DNA of 64,000 nucleotides. Origin: Paenibacillus sp. BIC5C1. Lineage in GTDB: Bacteria; Bacillota; Bacilli; Paenibacillales; Paenibacillaceae. The DNA lies in contig NZ_CP135922.1 in NCBI RefSeq assembly GCF_032399705.1, positions 4,836,001-4,900,000 on the forward strand, written 5' to 3'. The position numbers and the translations under genes are program-made. The notes under the pieces are model-generated. The model was not told where the DNA came from. It was given only the letters and a program-made list of their open reading frames with translations, and did no database searches. Shown here in pieces: positions 17,638 through 27,437 of this stretch; positions within the stretch are counted from its first letter, which is position 1, and every line of letters starts with the position of its first letter.

Positions 17638-19527
17638 CTATTGTAATTGATTATTAGGGTTGAAACAAGTAGGACATTGATGCTCCGACTTCTCCCACAC
17701 ATATTGGGTCAGTTCGGCCGTCATACTATAGAACATAAATGGAGTCATTAAATAGATTCCTTTGAAATGTTTTGTTGCTACATCCAGAAGCTCCTTGGCG
17801 ATTTTCACTCCCATTGCCCGACCTTCTTCACCTTCGAGACCAGCCATCCGGGAGCGCACTTCATCTGACAGCTGAATACCCGGAACCTCATTATGCAGGT
17901 ATTCTGCATTTCGGCCGCTCGCTAGCGGCATCACCCCTACAAAGATCGGTACATCCAGATGCTTGGTCGCTTCATGCATGGCTACGATGAGTTGGGGATC
18001 GTACACAGGCTGCGTCATAATATAATCGGCACCGGAAGCAATCTTTTTCTCAAGCCGCTGTACAGCTTTATCCAGATGTTTCACATTCGGGTTAAATGCG
18101 GCACCGATAACAAATCCCGCCTTCTGCTTGAGCGGTTTACCAGAGAAGGATACGCCGTCGTTCAGCTGTTTGATCATACGTATAATTTCAAAAGAAGTCA
18201 GATCGTATACCGAGCTTGATCCGGGCAAGTCACCAAAACGTGCAGGGTCACCTGTTACAGCGAGTACATGATTAATGCCCAGAGCATCAAATCCCATCAT
18301 GTGCGATTGGGTCCCGATCAAATTCCGGTCACGACATGCAATATGCACCAGTGGGCGCAATCCTGTACGATCCTGAACAAGATGGCCGAGAGCCATATTA
18401 CTCATCCGGGTAACCGCTAAGGAATTATCAGCCAATGTTAACGCATCTGCACCTGCCGCTTTTAATGTCTCGGCGCCTTTCATAAACTTCGCAATGTCGA
18501 GATCACGCGGTGGGTCAAGTTCGACGATAACCGTATGACGTTGTTTGACCAGATCCACAATCGTAGGCTGCCCCCCCCGTCCAGATCGTTCATCTACATT
18601 CTCATGCAGGATAATACGCGGTTTCGACTCGGATGGATCAGGTTCCAGTATTGGAACAGGTGTGTATTCAACAAGAGCCTGGGCAATTGCCGCGATATGA
18701 TCAGGTGTTGTGCCACAGCAGCCCCCGATGATACGTGCGCCCAGATCAGCGAATTGCACTGCGGTCTGTCCGAAGTATTCCGGAGACGCTCCATAACGGA
18801 ACTGACCATCGACGTAATCCGCGGCACCCGCATTTGGGTAAACAGACATTGGGACACCGATACGGCCTGACACCGTCTCCATCGCCCGCATAATTCCGTT
18901 TGGACCGGAACGGCAGTTGAAACCAATGACATCAGCCCCTTGCTCACGCATGATTCGGAAAGCTTCAGGCATCGTATATCCATCCAGTGTGTGTCCTACA
19001 TCCTCAACAGCGAACTGTCCAATTACCGGCAGATCACTCAGCTTGCGCGCCTGCAGAAGGGCGATATCCATCTCCTCGATATCATAGAAGGTTTCGAGCA
19101 GAATGCCATCCACTCCTTCATCGAGCAATGCAAAAATCTGTTGCTGATAGAAACGCTTCAATTCACTTGTTGATACGTTCGTCCGCTTTCCTCCACGAAT
19201 GGAGCCCACCGCGCCCAGAACATACCCGTTTGCGCCCGCTACTTCTTTGGCGATACGCACACCGGCACGATTGACATCCTCCACTTTGGACTCCAGACCA
19301 AACTTGGACAACTTATCATAATTGGCAGAGTACGTATTAGTTTCATGAATTTCCGTACCTGCATCGCGGTAACGACGATGCACATCTGCCACCACTTCAG
19401 GTGATATCAAGTTCAACTCTTCATAAGAAATCCCTACCGGGAATCCCATCTGATACAGGAAAGTTCCCATTGCCCCATCCCCTATGAGGACCCGTTCCTG
19501 CATTACACTGCGTAAATCCGCCTTCAT
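17638..19527 (-). CDS. Bifunctional homocysteine S-methyltransferase / methylenetetrahydrofolate reductase
   Basis: The 629-residue protein joins two domains, as in Bacillus YitJ. The N-terminal half is a zinc-dependent homocysteine methyltransferase: IGDGAMGTFL, GFNCRSGP and the metal-binding GGCCGTTPDHI. The C-terminal half is an FAD-dependent MTHFR barrel: VELDPPRDLD, LADNS, HIACRDRN and a YIMTQPVYD segment. It would make methyl-folate and help regenerate methionine. GGGGGGA lies six bases before ATG 19527; nine upstream codons are open but unsupported. An extended -10 TGTTACATT (19563-19571) gives a leader of under 30 bases, so there is no room for the S-box riboswitch found before yitJ in Bacillus subtilis. 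A palindrome lies at 19593-19610. Confidence 0.92.
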   Translation of the reverse strand: MKADLRSVMQERVLIGDGAMGTFLYQMGFPVGISYEELNLISPEVVADVHRRYRDAGTEIHETNTYSANYDKLSKFGLESKVEDVNRAGVRIAKEVAGANGYVLGAVGSIRGGKRTNVSTSELKRFYQQQIFALLDEGVDGILLETFYDIEEMDIALLQARKLSDLPVIGQFAVEDVGHTLDGYTMPEAFRIMREQGADVIGFNCRSGPNGIMRAMETVSGRIGVPMSVYPNAGAADYVDGQFRYGASPEYFGQTAVQFADLGARIIGGCCGTTPDHIAAIAQALVEYTPVPILEPDPSESKPRIILHENVDERSGRGGQPTIVDLVKQRHTVIVELDPPRDLDIAKFMKGAETLKAAGADALTLADNSLAVTRMSNMALGHLVQDRTGLRPLVHIACRDRNLIGTQSHMMGFDALGINHVLAVTGDPARFGDLPGSSSVYDLTSFEIIRMIKQLNDGVSFSGKPLKQKAGFVIGAAFNPNVKHLDKAVQRLEKKIASGADYIMTQPVYDPQLIVAMHEATKHLDVPIFVGVMPLASGRNAEYLHNEVPGIQLSDEVRSRMAGLEGEEGRAMGVKIAKELLDVATKHFKGIYLMTPFMFYSMTAELTQYVWEKSEHQCPTCFNPNNQLQ

Positions 19528-19562
19528 CCCTTTTCCCCCCGCCTGACTGATCATTTCATACT

Positions 19563-19571
19563 AATGTAACA
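19563..19571 (-). promoter_or_regulatory. Extended -10 promoter for the methionine/folate fusion gene
   Basis: Minus-strand TGTTACATT matches an extended -10. No good -35 is seen. The start of transcription would be near 19556, about 28 bases before the start codon. Confidence 0.4.
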
Positions 19572-19592
19572 CAAAAAACATCTGAAAACGAA

Positions 19593-19610
19593 GAAAAACA
19601 CAGGTTTTTC
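19593..19610. promoter_or_regulatory. Palindrome upstream of the methionine/folate gene promoter
   Basis: GAAAAAC (19593-19599) and GTTTTTC (19604-19610) form a perfect inverted repeat around ACAG, just upstream of the extended -10. It could be an operator; no regulator is identified. Confidence 0.3.
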
Positions 19611-19662
19611 GTGAAATTCAGTCTCAATAACCATCCTGACAAGTAGGAATTCATATAACAGC

Positions 19663-19685
19663 AAAAAAAGAGGCCCAAAGGCCTC
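19663..19685 (-). terminator. dapF terminator
   Basis: Minus-strand GAGGCC pairs with GGCCTC around a TTTG loop, followed by seven T. It ends the dapF transcript. Confidence 0.85.
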
Positions 19686-19703
19686 CTCATTTAAACGTAT
19701 TCT

Positions 19704-20537
19704 TTACGAAGTGACTCCTTTGAAAACAACTTCAGCAGGACCAGTCATGTACACGTGATTGTCAGCTTCGCTCCACTCAATATGAAGATCCCCGCCCTTG
19801 AGGCTGATCACCGCTGTACGATCCGTATGCCCGTTCAGAACGGATGATACCAGTGTTGCACAAGCTCCGGTTCCACAGGCCAGTGTTGGTCCTGCACCGC
19901 GTTCCCATACACGCATGTCCACATATCCGCGATCGCGAACCGTTGCGAACTCTACATTGATTTTTTTCGGGAACATGGGATGAACCTCAAGTAATGGCCC
20001 CCATGTAGAGAGATCAAAATTCACAGCATCATCCACATAGATGACTGCATGAGGATTACCCATGGAGACTGCCGTAAATTTAAACTCCTGTCCATTTGCT
20101 TCAATGGAATGATTCACCACCGGATTGGCATCGACGGTGGTTGGAACCTGAAGTCCATTCAGAATAGGTTCTCCCATATCCACTCGAACAGTTTCCACTT
20201 TACCATTACGAATGTTCAAGCTTACGGGTTGTACACCCGCACCGATGGTTTCAATCGTAATCTTTTCTTGGGTCACATGACCGTGATCATATACATATTT
20301 GGATACACAGCGTATGGCATTGCCACATTGCTCTGCTTCCGAACCGTCCGAGTTCATGATGCGCATCTGAAAATCCGCCTTCTCTGAAGGCAGTATATAT
20401 ACCAGGCCATCCGCACCGATGCCGAAGAAACGGTTGCACCATTTTACAGCCAATTCAGCTGCATCAGCCGGAAGCTGTTGTTCTCCAAATACAACAATAA
20501 AATCGTTGCCGAGTCCGTGCATTTTTGTAAATTCCAT
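19704..20537 (-). CDS. dapF: Diaminopimelate epimerase
   Basis: DapF converts LL- to meso-diaminopimelate for lysine and peptidoglycan. The two catalytic cysteines are in QCGNAIRC and LACGTGACA, and the N-terminal MEFTKMHGLGNDF is conserved. The open frame can be read from a GTG at 20549, but that codon lies inside the AAAGGAG ribosome binding site, so ATG 20537 (277 residues) is preferred. It is transcribed alone: the ATPase terminator at 20632-20690 lies upstream and its own at 19663-19685. Confidence 0.96.
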   Translation of the reverse strand: MEFTKMHGLGNDFIVVFGEQQLPADAAELAVKWCNRFFGIGADGLVYILPSEKADFQMRIMNSDGSEAEQCGNAIRCVSKYVYDHGHVTQEKITIETIGAGVQPVSLNIRNGKVETVRVDMGEPILNGLQVPTTVDANPVVNHSIEANGQEFKFTAVSMGNPHAVIYVDDAVNFDLSTWGPLLEVHPMFPKKINVEFATVRDRGYVDMRVWERGAGPTLACGTGACATLVSSVLNGHTDRTAVISLKGGDLHIEWSEADNHVYMTGPAEVVFKGVTS

Positions 20538-20631
20538 AACCTTGCCCACTCCTTTTGGCAGTCTGCTGCCAAAGCGTTATTCTTGCTTCTCTACAGGGTA
20601 CCCTGGGATATTCATATCCAGCATTCCCAAT

Positions 20632-20690
20632 AAAAAAAGCTATCCTGCAAAATGCCGAGGAATCTCGCCTCGAATCATTTTGAGGATAGC
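20632..20690 (-). terminator. Long-stem terminator of the P-type ATPase gene
   Basis: A hairpin of about 52 bases with outer stem GCTATCCT/AGGATAGC and inner pairs AAAATG/CATTTT (with mismatches) and CGAGG/CCTCG is followed on the minus strand by TTTTTTT. It is unusually long for an intrinsic terminator. Confidence 0.85.
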
Positions 20691-20722
20691 ATAACGAAAA
20701 CGATAAGCAATTGCTATTGATT

Positions 20723-23587
20723 TTATGCCGAAAACTTTGTACTTTTCGGTACGAAGCGCCCAGGGCCCATACGGCGACGGTTGCGACGACCTCCCCACAC
20801 ACTGCCCACTCCCATGAGGAAGGTTGGAATACCTGCGGCAACGATGGAAATGGCCCATTCACGCATACCCAGGGGCACGGTTTTGAAGATAGGCTGCAAC
20901 GGCTCTACATACATGACTGCCAGCATCAGCACGATGGATGAAATGACTGCAAACACCAGATATTTATTCTGCAATGGATTCCGGTGGAAAATGGAGCGGG
21001 AACTACGGCAGTCAAATACATGAATGAGCTGTGCTAAAACGAGCGTAGCAAAGGCAACAGATTGAGCTTTGATGAGCTGACCCGGTTGATCTGGCGCCGC
21101 CTGTAAGGTAAGCCAGAAGGCCCCAAGTGTACAAAGCCCGATCAATACACCCCGACTGACAATTTTCCAGCCCAGTCGTCTGGCAAATATATTTTCCTTA
21201 GAGCCGCGCGGCTTGTGTTCCATCAGATCTTTTTCCGGCTGATCCACACCGAGCGCCATTGCTGGCAAACCATCCGTCACCAGGTTGACCCACAAAATCT
21301 GGATCGGCACGAGTGGCAAAGGTAATCCCATCATCATCGCGAAAAACATCGTTAAAATCTCGCCTACATTCGATGCCAGCAAATACCGGATAAACTTGCG
21401 GATGTTCTCATAAATATTACGCCCTTCTTCAATTGCAGCTACTATTGTAGAGAAATTATCGTCACTCAGAATTAACGCCGATGCTTCCTTCGTCACATCC
21501 GTGCCTGTTATTCCCATTGCAATACCGATGTCTGCTGCTTTAATGGCTGGTGCGTCGTTGACGCCATCTCCAGTCATCGCTACGACATGTCCTTTGCGCT
21601 GCAATGATTTTACAATCCGCAGTTTGTGCTCAGGCGATACTCGTGAGAACACGTAAATGCTCTCCACCTGTTTATCCAGTTGCTCATCCGTCATGCCCGC
21701 CAATTGTTGTCCACTAAGTGAAGCCCCACCCCGTGGAAGAATACCCAGTTGCTGCGCAATAGCCTCTGCTGTCGTGCCATGATCGCCGGTAATCATAACG
21801 GTACGTATGCCTGCTCTGCGACAAGTCGCAATTGCATCCCGTGCTTCACGCCGCGGTGGATCAATCATGCCTGCAAGCCCGACAAAGACGAGTTGGTTCT
21901 CGGCAGCATGTTCATTCTCCACTTTTTCATCCGGCTTTACATCGCGGTAAGCCATACCGAGAACCCGCAGTGCAGAACCAGCCATACTCTCGTTTGCCGC
22001 CATGACTTTCTGCCGCAGCGTTCCTGTGAAAGGCACAACATTACCTTCCCACAAAATGTGGCTGCATTGCCCAATCAGAACATCCGGTGCACCTTTGGTG
22101 TAGATCATGCGCCCACCCTGATGATGAACGAGGACGGACATCCGCTTCCGATCAGAATCGAACGGAAATTCCTGCTCACGTGCATATAACTCTTTGAGAC
22201 CAGCCGGGGTAAGCCCCATTTTGGAGGCCAGTGTTACAAGTGCCCCTTCCGTAGGATCGCCTTTCAGCTCCCAAACCACACTGTCTTCCTTGACCGTTTC
22301 ATTAACATGATCTTTCTTTGTATCTTTCTTTGCTTCTTTCTTGCTATCCTTATTTGTCTCTTTGCCTTTCTTTTTATTCCGCATCTCATCTGCAACACTT
22401 TCGATAATACTGGCATTATTACATAGTGCGCTGATCTGAAGCATTCTCCGCAATGTCTGGTCACTCTTCAGTTCCAAGGTACGACCATTCTCCAGCATCT
22501 GCCCTTCGGGTGCATAGCCATCCCCTGTGACCTTGATGCTGCGTCCCTCCAGCCACACGTCCGTAACCGTCATCTTGTTCTGGGTCAACGTACCCGTTTT
22601 ATCCGAACAGATGACCGAGGCACAACCAAGGGTTTCGACGGAGGGAAGCTTGCGCACAATCGCTTTTCGCTTGATCATACGCTGTACCCCCAGGGCTAGC
22701 GCAATCGTTACAATCGCTGGTAACCCCTCTGGTATGGCGGCAACTGCAAGACTGACCCCTGCCAGAAACATGCCTACTGCCGGTTGTCCATGCAGAATTC
22801 CTGCAACAACAACCATGACGGTTAATCCGAGCGCCACAAAAATCAATATTTTGCCCAGTTGTTCCAGCCTGTGTTGCAGCGGTGTTTCCTGTTCCTCCGT
22901 ATTCTGGATCAGGTCGGCGATTTTGCCCATCTCAGTATCCATGCCTGTCCTGATCACAACACCCTTGGCTGTACCGCGAGTGACCATCGTCCCCATGAAT
23001 CCAATGTTCTTCTGATCTCCTAGCGGTACGTCATCCGCTGCTATGGGATGGCAATGTTTGCTTACAGGAACTGATTCCCCAGTGAGCGCAGATTCCTCCA
23101 CATCGAGGCTATTTGTGGACAGCCAGCGCACATCGGCAGGAATACGATCCCCGCTCTCCACAAGCACGATATCCCCTGGCACCAGAAGTTTGGCTGCAAG
23201 ATGAGCTTCCTGACCCGACCTCAACACTTTTGCCAGCGGGGCTGACAATTGTTTCAATGCACGAAGGGAACGCTCCGCCCGGAATTCTTGTACGAATCCA
23301 AGAATGGCATTAAGGACGATGATGGCAACAATCGTTACAGCATCCAAATATTCTCCAAGCAATCCGGACACCAGTGTGGCCCCCATCAACACCAGAACCA
23401 TGAAGTCCTTAAATTGATTAAGCAATAATGTAATTGGAGATATGCGCTTTCCTTCGCTCAGCTCATTCGAACCGGCGGCCTTCCTCTTCTCTGCTGCAGT
23501 CTCTTCGGTTAATCCTTCCTCAAGACTGACGCCAAGAGTGTTGCGAAGCTCTTCAACGCTTAGTTGGTGCCACTTGGTATGTTCCAT
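20723..23587 (-). CDS. Calcium-transporting P-type ATPase (SERCA-like, P2A)
   Basis: The 954-residue pump has the P2A layout: cytosolic N-terminus, membrane pairs near 50-100 and 245-300, the TGES loop (ALTGES, about 168-172), the ion-binding PEGLP at 286-290, phosphorylation site DKTGTLT with D329, the GDG hinge in [14 protein letters not shown], and a C-terminal bundle. NVGE, VNLVTDG and PEGLP suggest Ca2+ (or Mn2+) export. Residues about 404-433 are an unusual Lys/Glu-rich insertion in the nucleotide-binding domain (runs such as [18 protein letters not shown]). The start follows GGGAGGG. It diverges from rqcH across a 314-base gap. The Ca2+/H+ antiporter at 37.6 kb offers a second Ca2+ exit route. 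Confidence 0.93.
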   Translation of the reverse strand: MEHTKWHQLSVEELRNTLGVSLEEGLTEETAAEKRKAAGSNELSEGKRISPITLLLNQFKDFMVLVLMGATLVSGLLGEYLDAVTIVAIIVLNAILGFVQEFRAERSLRALKQLSAPLAKVLRSGQEAHLAAKLLVPGDIVLVESGDRIPADVRWLSTNSLDVEESALTGESVPVSKHCHPIAADDVPLGDQKNIGFMGTMVTRGTAKGVVIRTGMDTEMGKIADLIQNTEEQETPLQHRLEQLGKILIFVALGLTVMVVVAGILHGQPAVGMFLAGVSLAVAAIPEGLPAIVTIALALGVQRMIKRKAIVRKLPSVETLGCASVICSDKTGTLTQNKMTVTDVWLEGRSIKVTGDGYAPEGQMLENGRTLELKSDQTLRRMLQISALCNNASIIESVADEMRNKKKGKETNKDSKKEAKKDTKKDHVNETVKEDSVVWELKGDPTEGALVTLASKMGLTPAGLKELYAREQEFPFDSDRKRMSVLVHHQGGRMIYTKGAPDVLIGQCSHILWEGNVVPFTGTLRQKVMAANESMAGSALRVLGMAYRDVKPDEKVENEHAAENQLVFVGLAGMIDPPRREARDAIATCRRAGIRTVMITGDHGTTAEAIAQQLGILPRGGASLSGQQLAGMTDEQLDKQVESIYVFSRVSPEHKLRIVKSLQRKGHVVAMTGDGVNDAPAIKAADIGIAMGITGTDVTKEASALILSDDNFSTIVAAIEEGRNIYENIRKFIRYLLASNVGEILTMFFAMMMGLPLPLVPIQILWVNLVTDGLPAMALGVDQPEKDLMEHKPRGSKENIFARRLGWKIVSRGVLIGLCTLGAFWLTLQAAPDQPGQLIKAQSVAFATLVLAQLIHVFDCRSSRSIFHRNPLQNKYLVFAVISSIVLMLAVMYVEPLQPIFKTVPLGMREWAISIVAAGIPTFLMGVGSVWGGRRNRRRMGPGRFVPKSTKFSA

Positions 23588-23901
23588 GCTTCAAAATTCC
23601 CTCCCAGTCTGTATTTCCTCTGTAAAACGTCACACCTACTACACCGGCTATGCTAATCAACAGGTTGTACTCAATGCCGGACAAACTACCTGCTCTATAT
23701 GTATTCGGACAGGACCCCAAATAGCACCCGATGGCGAATCCTTTCCCTGATGGGCAGAATAAGCTAAAATAAAGGTCTGCGGTTATATACGCAGCGGCAA
23801 TCCAATTTTTTGCTATACAAACAAATACGAATCTGCAACGGGTTCTTTTTTACATATCCCGGTGTTCATTTCAGTTATAGATAGAGAGGACGTTGAAAAA
23901 A
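23588..23901. other. Divergent intergenic region between ATPase and rqcH
   Basis: About 314 bases with no supported ORF. It must hold both promoters, but I could not find a good -35/-10 pair on either strand. A GC-rich part near 23715-23760 has CCC/GGG pairing potential and superficially resembles a metal riboswitch core, without the conserved bases. Confidence 0.4.
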
Positions 23902-25668
23902 ATGGCATTGGACGGCATCGTAACACGAGCGATCGTAAATGAACTGCAAGGCTGCAAGGGCGGACGCATCAGCAAAATACATCAACCTAACGGCCATGAT
24001 GTTGTACTGACTCTCCGTGCTCAGCGCGGAAATAGCAAATTGCTTATTTCGGCCAGCCCAACATATCCGCGTGTGCACTTCACCGAAAAAACGTTTGTTA
24101 ACCCTACTGAAGCTCCTATGTTTTGCATGCTGCTGCGCAAGCACTGTGAGGGAGCGATCATCGAGGAGATCCGTCAGATTGGCATGGAGCGGATTATTCA
24201 TATCGACGTGCGTCAGCGCGATGAATTGGGTGATGTTTCGGTCAAACGGATCATCATTGAACTGATGGGACGTCACAGTAATATTGTTTTGGTGGATCCG
24301 ATAACAGGAACGATTCTGGATGGAATTCATCACGTAACCCCGTCCATCAGTAGTTACCGGGTCATTATGCCTGGATTTTCGTATACCGAACCACCCGAGC
24401 AGCATAAAAGCAATCCACTGGAAGTGAGCAGCACTGAATTCCAAAATAGCTATACTGCTGCTGAAGAAGAGGCCTCTCGCTGGCTGGTGAATTCATTCAG
24501 CGGTCTTAGTCCGCTGATTGCAGGCGAGATTACCTCTCGGGTATCTGCTAATAAAGGTGACGATCACGCTGCAAGTGAAGGTGAGGCTCGAATCGAAGCC
24601 GAAGCATTGTGGACTGCTTTTGAGTCCGTCATGGGACCTGTAAGAGATAATAGTTATGCGCCTGTGACTGGGCTGAACGCCAAAGGCAAAATGATTTTCT
24701 CGGCCGTTATGCTCCAGAGCATTCAGGACGCAGAGAAAACCTATGACACGATGAGCAAGTGTATGGAGGATTATTACGGAGACAAGGCCGAGCGAGACAC
24801 GGTCAAACAAAGAGTGAGCGATCTGCTTCGTTTTCTGCAAAATGAGCGCAGCAAAAACATCAAAAAGCTGGACAACCTGAACAAGGATCTGCTGGAAGCC
24901 GACGATGCGGATAAATTCAGATTATGGGGTGAGCTGCTGTTTGCCTCCCTGCATCAGGTTAGTAAAGGAGACAAAAGTGTTGAGCTTGTGAACTTCTATG
25001 ATGAAGATCAAGCCAATATTACCATTCAGCTTGACCCATTACTTACACCGTCTGACAACGCTCAACGTTATTTCAAACGATATAACAAATACAAGAACAG
25101 TCTGGCTGTTATTCATGAGCAACTTGGAAAAACAAAAGACGAGATCGACTATCTCGACAATCTGCTCCAGCAACTGTCTATCGCATCCATGAACGACATC
25201 GAGGAAATTCGCGATGAACTTGTGCAACAGGGTTATCTTCGCGACCGCAACAAAAAAGGGAAAAAGAAAAAGAAAAACGACCGCCCTACAGTACATCAGT
25301 TTACTTCATCGGAGGGAATTGAACTTCTTGTAGGCAAAAACAATCTGCAAAATGAGTACGTCACCAACCGTTTGGCTTCTTCCAATGACACTTGGTTGCA
25401 CACCAAAGACATCCCTGGTTCACATGTCGTCATTCGCAGCACAGATTTTGGCGAAGCAACCCTGGAGGAGGCTGCCCAACTCGCGGCTTACTTCAGTCAG
25501 GCCAAAGAATCCAGCAGCGTGCCGGTGGACTACACCTTTATCCGACATGTGCGCAAGCCAAGTGGCTCCAAACCAGGCTTTGTCATTTATGACCACCAGA
25601 AGACCTTATTTGTAACACCGAACGAAGATCTGGTTAAAAGTTTGCCATCCACGATCAAAAATGGATAA
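23902..25668 (+). CDS. rqcH: Rqc2 homologue RqcH (NFACT family)
   Basis: RqcH binds obstructed 50S subunits carrying peptidyl-tRNA and adds C-terminal alanine tails for degradation; older annotations call it a fibronectin-binding protein. The 588-residue protein shows the NFACT-N domain (LDGIVTRAIVNELQ near the start), coiled coil at about 290-340 and 390-430, a Lys-rich linker, and the NFACT-R domain with NDTWLHTKDIPGSHVVI near 495. I take ATG 23902; a TTG at 23893 is also possible and sits close to GAGAGG. A strong terminator follows. It is monocistronic. Confidence 0.94.
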   Translation: MALDGIVTRAIVNELQGCKGGRISKIHQPNGHDVVLTLRAQRGNSKLLISASPTYPRVHFTEKTFVNPTEAPMFCMLLRKHCEGAIIEEIRQIGMERIIHIDVRQRDELGDVSVKRIIIELMGRHSNIVLVDPITGTILDGIHHVTPSISSYRVIMPGFSYTEPPEQHKSNPLEVSSTEFQNSYTAAEEEASRWLVNSFSGLSPLIAGEITSRVSANKGDDHAASEGEARIEAEALWTAFESVMGPVRDNSYAPVTGLNAKGKMIFSAVMLQSIQDAEKTYDTMSKCMEDYYGDKAERDTVKQRVSDLLRFLQNERSKNIKKLDNLNKDLLEADDADKFRLWGELLFASLHQVSKGDKSVELVNFYDEDQANITIQLDPLLTPSDNAQRYFKRYNKYKNSLAVIHEQLGKTKDEIDYLDNLLQQLSIASMNDIEEIRDELVQQGYLRDRNKKGKKKKKNDRPTVHQFTSSEGIELLVGKNNLQNEYVTNRLASSNDTWLHTKDIPGSHVVIRSTDFGEATLEEAAQLAAYFSQAKESSSVPVDYTFIRHVRKPSGSKPGFVIYDHQKTLFVTPNEDLVKSLPSTIKNG

Positions 25669-25700
25669 GATGCTTGCTTTCAATCCTGTTAGGAAACCTA

Positions 25701-25741
25701 AAATCCCCCGGAACAAAAGACTGTTCGGGGGGATTTTTTTT
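25701..25741 (+). terminator. rqcH terminator
   Basis: AATCCCCCGGAACA pairs with TGTTCGGGGGGATT around AAAGAC, followed by a run of at least eight T. Confidence 0.9.
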
Positions 25742-25872
25742 GTTTCTCAAAAAACAACACGATAGACTTGAGTTGGTGATTCAGTTTATTGTTTTATTTT
25801 GAGTATAAATTCATTTTAATGTATAATAATCCAATTATGAAATCTATAAATAAACTTCTAAGGATGTGTCCC

Positions 25873-26319
25873 ATGACGCTAAATATCAGACTAACTCAGC
25901 CTAATGATGTACTGCCATTGAATGAATTAATGCGTGAGTATGTCGTCGGTTTTTATAACAACCCCTGGCCTGGTGATCAGGCAATCGAGCTTTTGATCAA
26001 AAACCTGCTTGATCAGCAAATAGGTGTTCAATTCGTTGCAGAGCAGGATGGTGCACTCATCGGATTCGCTACACTTTATTTTACCTACAGCACGATGAAG
26101 GCAAACCGCGTTGCCATTATGAATGACTTGTTTGTGACGGAAGCTTGGAGAGAAGGCGACGCTGAGGCCAGACTGTTTGAACACTGTCAGCAGTACACAC
26201 GTGAACACGGATGTGCTTACATGTCCTGGATCACAGCAGCAACCAACGAACGGGCACAGCAGTTATTTGAACGCCTTGGAGCTGCTCGGGGCACATGGGT
26301 GAATTATTCCATCACCTAG
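25873..26319 (+). CDS. GNAT-family N-acetyltransferase
   Basis: The product is 148 residues and has a GNAT fold: IRLTQPNDVLPLNELM near the start, a central FVAEQDGALIGFATLYF strand pair, and NDLFVTEAWREGDAEARLFEHC, where the acetyl-CoA pyrophosphate loop is expected, although the usual RGxG/A is degenerate (REGDAEA). The end NERAQQLFERLGAARGTWVNY is typical. The substrate cannot be told. The open frame runs 28 codons further upstream, but AAGGAT eight bases before ATG 25873 decides the start. It stands alone between two terminators. Confidence 0.88.
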   Translation: MTLNIRLTQPNDVLPLNELMREYVVGFYNNPWPGDQAIELLIKNLLDQQIGVQFVAEQDGALIGFATLYFTYSTMKANRVAIMNDLFVTEAWREGDAEARLFEHCQQYTREHGCAYMSWITAATNERAQQLFERLGAARGTWVNYSIT

Positions 26320-26335
26320 CCAACTATAGGCAATC

Positions 26336-26399
26336 AAAAAGGACATAGAAACATGGCTAGTGACTAACACTCACCCCATCCCTATGTCCTTTCTTTTTT
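26336..26399. terminator. Bidirectional terminator between GNAT and PHP genes
   Basis: AAAGGACATAG (26338-26348) pairs with CTATGTCCTTT (26382-26392) across a 33-base loop. There are A and T runs on both sides. It serves both converging genes. Confidence 0.8.
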
Positions 26400-26475
26400 C
26401 ATATTCAATTTCAGCACGATGACATCCGATCCCTTATGCCCTAGTCTCATACAACATATGAAGAGAGTTTCCGAA

Positions 26476-27336
26476 TCAAGACTTCCTGGCAGCAGCCCGG
26501 AGTTTATCGAGCACATCAATGGTTACGGTTTTGCTACCCAGATCCCCGTGGAATACTACCCCTTGTCTTATACCATGGTAATCCGAACCACCTGTTTGAA
26601 TGAGCCCAAATTCCCGTGCCAACTCGGCATATCTGCGCTCTTCTTTTGGTCCATGATCCGAATGAACCACTTCAATACCGTCAGGGCGGGAGTCCACCAG
26701 AATACGACGAACCAATTCATCGTCTCCGTATAAACCAGGATGGGCAATAACAGCAGCACCACCCGCATCTTTAATCCACTGGCATGCGTCTCCCGGTGCA
26801 ACTCGGGGAACCGACACATAGCCCGGCTGACCTTCAGCCAGATAACGATTGAACGCATCCCTCATATCAGCTGCATAACCTTTTCGTACCAACACATCGG
26901 CCATATGAGGTCTACCGATGCTTTCATCCGGCTCCAGTGGTCGACCAAGGCCATCAATGACCTCCTGCCAGCTGATTTCAAGTCCAAGCTCCTGCAGCTT
27001 GGCGATGATCAGATGATTGCGTTCTTCCCTCGCTTCCCGAAGCCCGCGCAGTCGCTCCAGAAATTTCTCATCTTCTGTATTCACATAATACCCCAGCACA
27101 TGAATATCCTTGCCACCTGCTCGGGTACTGATCTCTACCCCTGCTACAACGTCAATCCCATACTCACGGCCAGCCTGCTGTGCCTCGGCTACCCCCGCTA
27201 CGGTATCATGATCCGTCAGCGCCACCGCAGACAAACCTCTTTGTTTGGCGAGCTTTACATTCTCTGCAGGGGGCTGCATTCCGTCCGACGCTTGGCTATG
27301 GGTATGAAGATCACAACGTCCTTGATGATGATTCAT
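26476..27336 (-). CDS. PHP-domain phosphoesterase (RNase AM/TrpH-like)
   Basis: The 286-residue protein carries the PHP metal-binding motifs: CDLHTHSQASDG, ALTDHDTVAG, GVEIS, AVIAHPGLYG and GGSDYHG. Relatives hydrolyse nucleoside 3',5'-bisphosphates or act as 5'-3' exonucleases on short RNA (YciV/TrpH). The ribosome binding site GGGAG and ATG 27336 fix the start; a TTG at 27345 would overlap it. The exact substrate is inferred only at family level. It converges with the GNAT gene and follows the LysR gene by about 100 bases. Confidence 0.9.
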   Translation of the reverse strand: MNHHQGRCDLHTHSQASDGMQPPAENVKLAKQRGLSAVALTDHDTVAGVAEAQQAGREYGIDVVAGVEISTRAGGKDIHVLGYYVNTEDEKFLERLRGLREAREERNHLIIAKLQELGLEISWQEVIDGLGRPLEPDESIGRPHMADVLVRKGYAADMRDAFNRYLAEGQPGYVSVPRVAPGDACQWIKDAGGAAVIAHPGLYGDDELVRRILVDSRPDGIEVVHSDHGPKEERRYAELAREFGLIQTGGSDYHGIRQGVVFHGDLGSKTVTIDVLDKLRAAARKS

Positions 27337-27437
27337 AAATAACAACTCCCTTTAATCGGCTCATTATAGGTCTGACCATTGCAAGGTATTGCATTCACCA
27401 TTCTTTGGATCAATCATGCATTATTCCGGCTCTGTAT

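Noticed and set aside
19528..19660. An S-box (SAM riboswitch) before the methionine/folate fusion gene
   Set aside because: The expected core is absent, and the promoter and dapF terminator leave no room for the aptamer.
23700..23770. A possible M-box (Mg2+ riboswitch) in the leader of the Ca2+-type ATPase
   Set aside because: Only a CTGCCC and a CGCC-like core can be matched; the other conserved bases of the M-box are missing.
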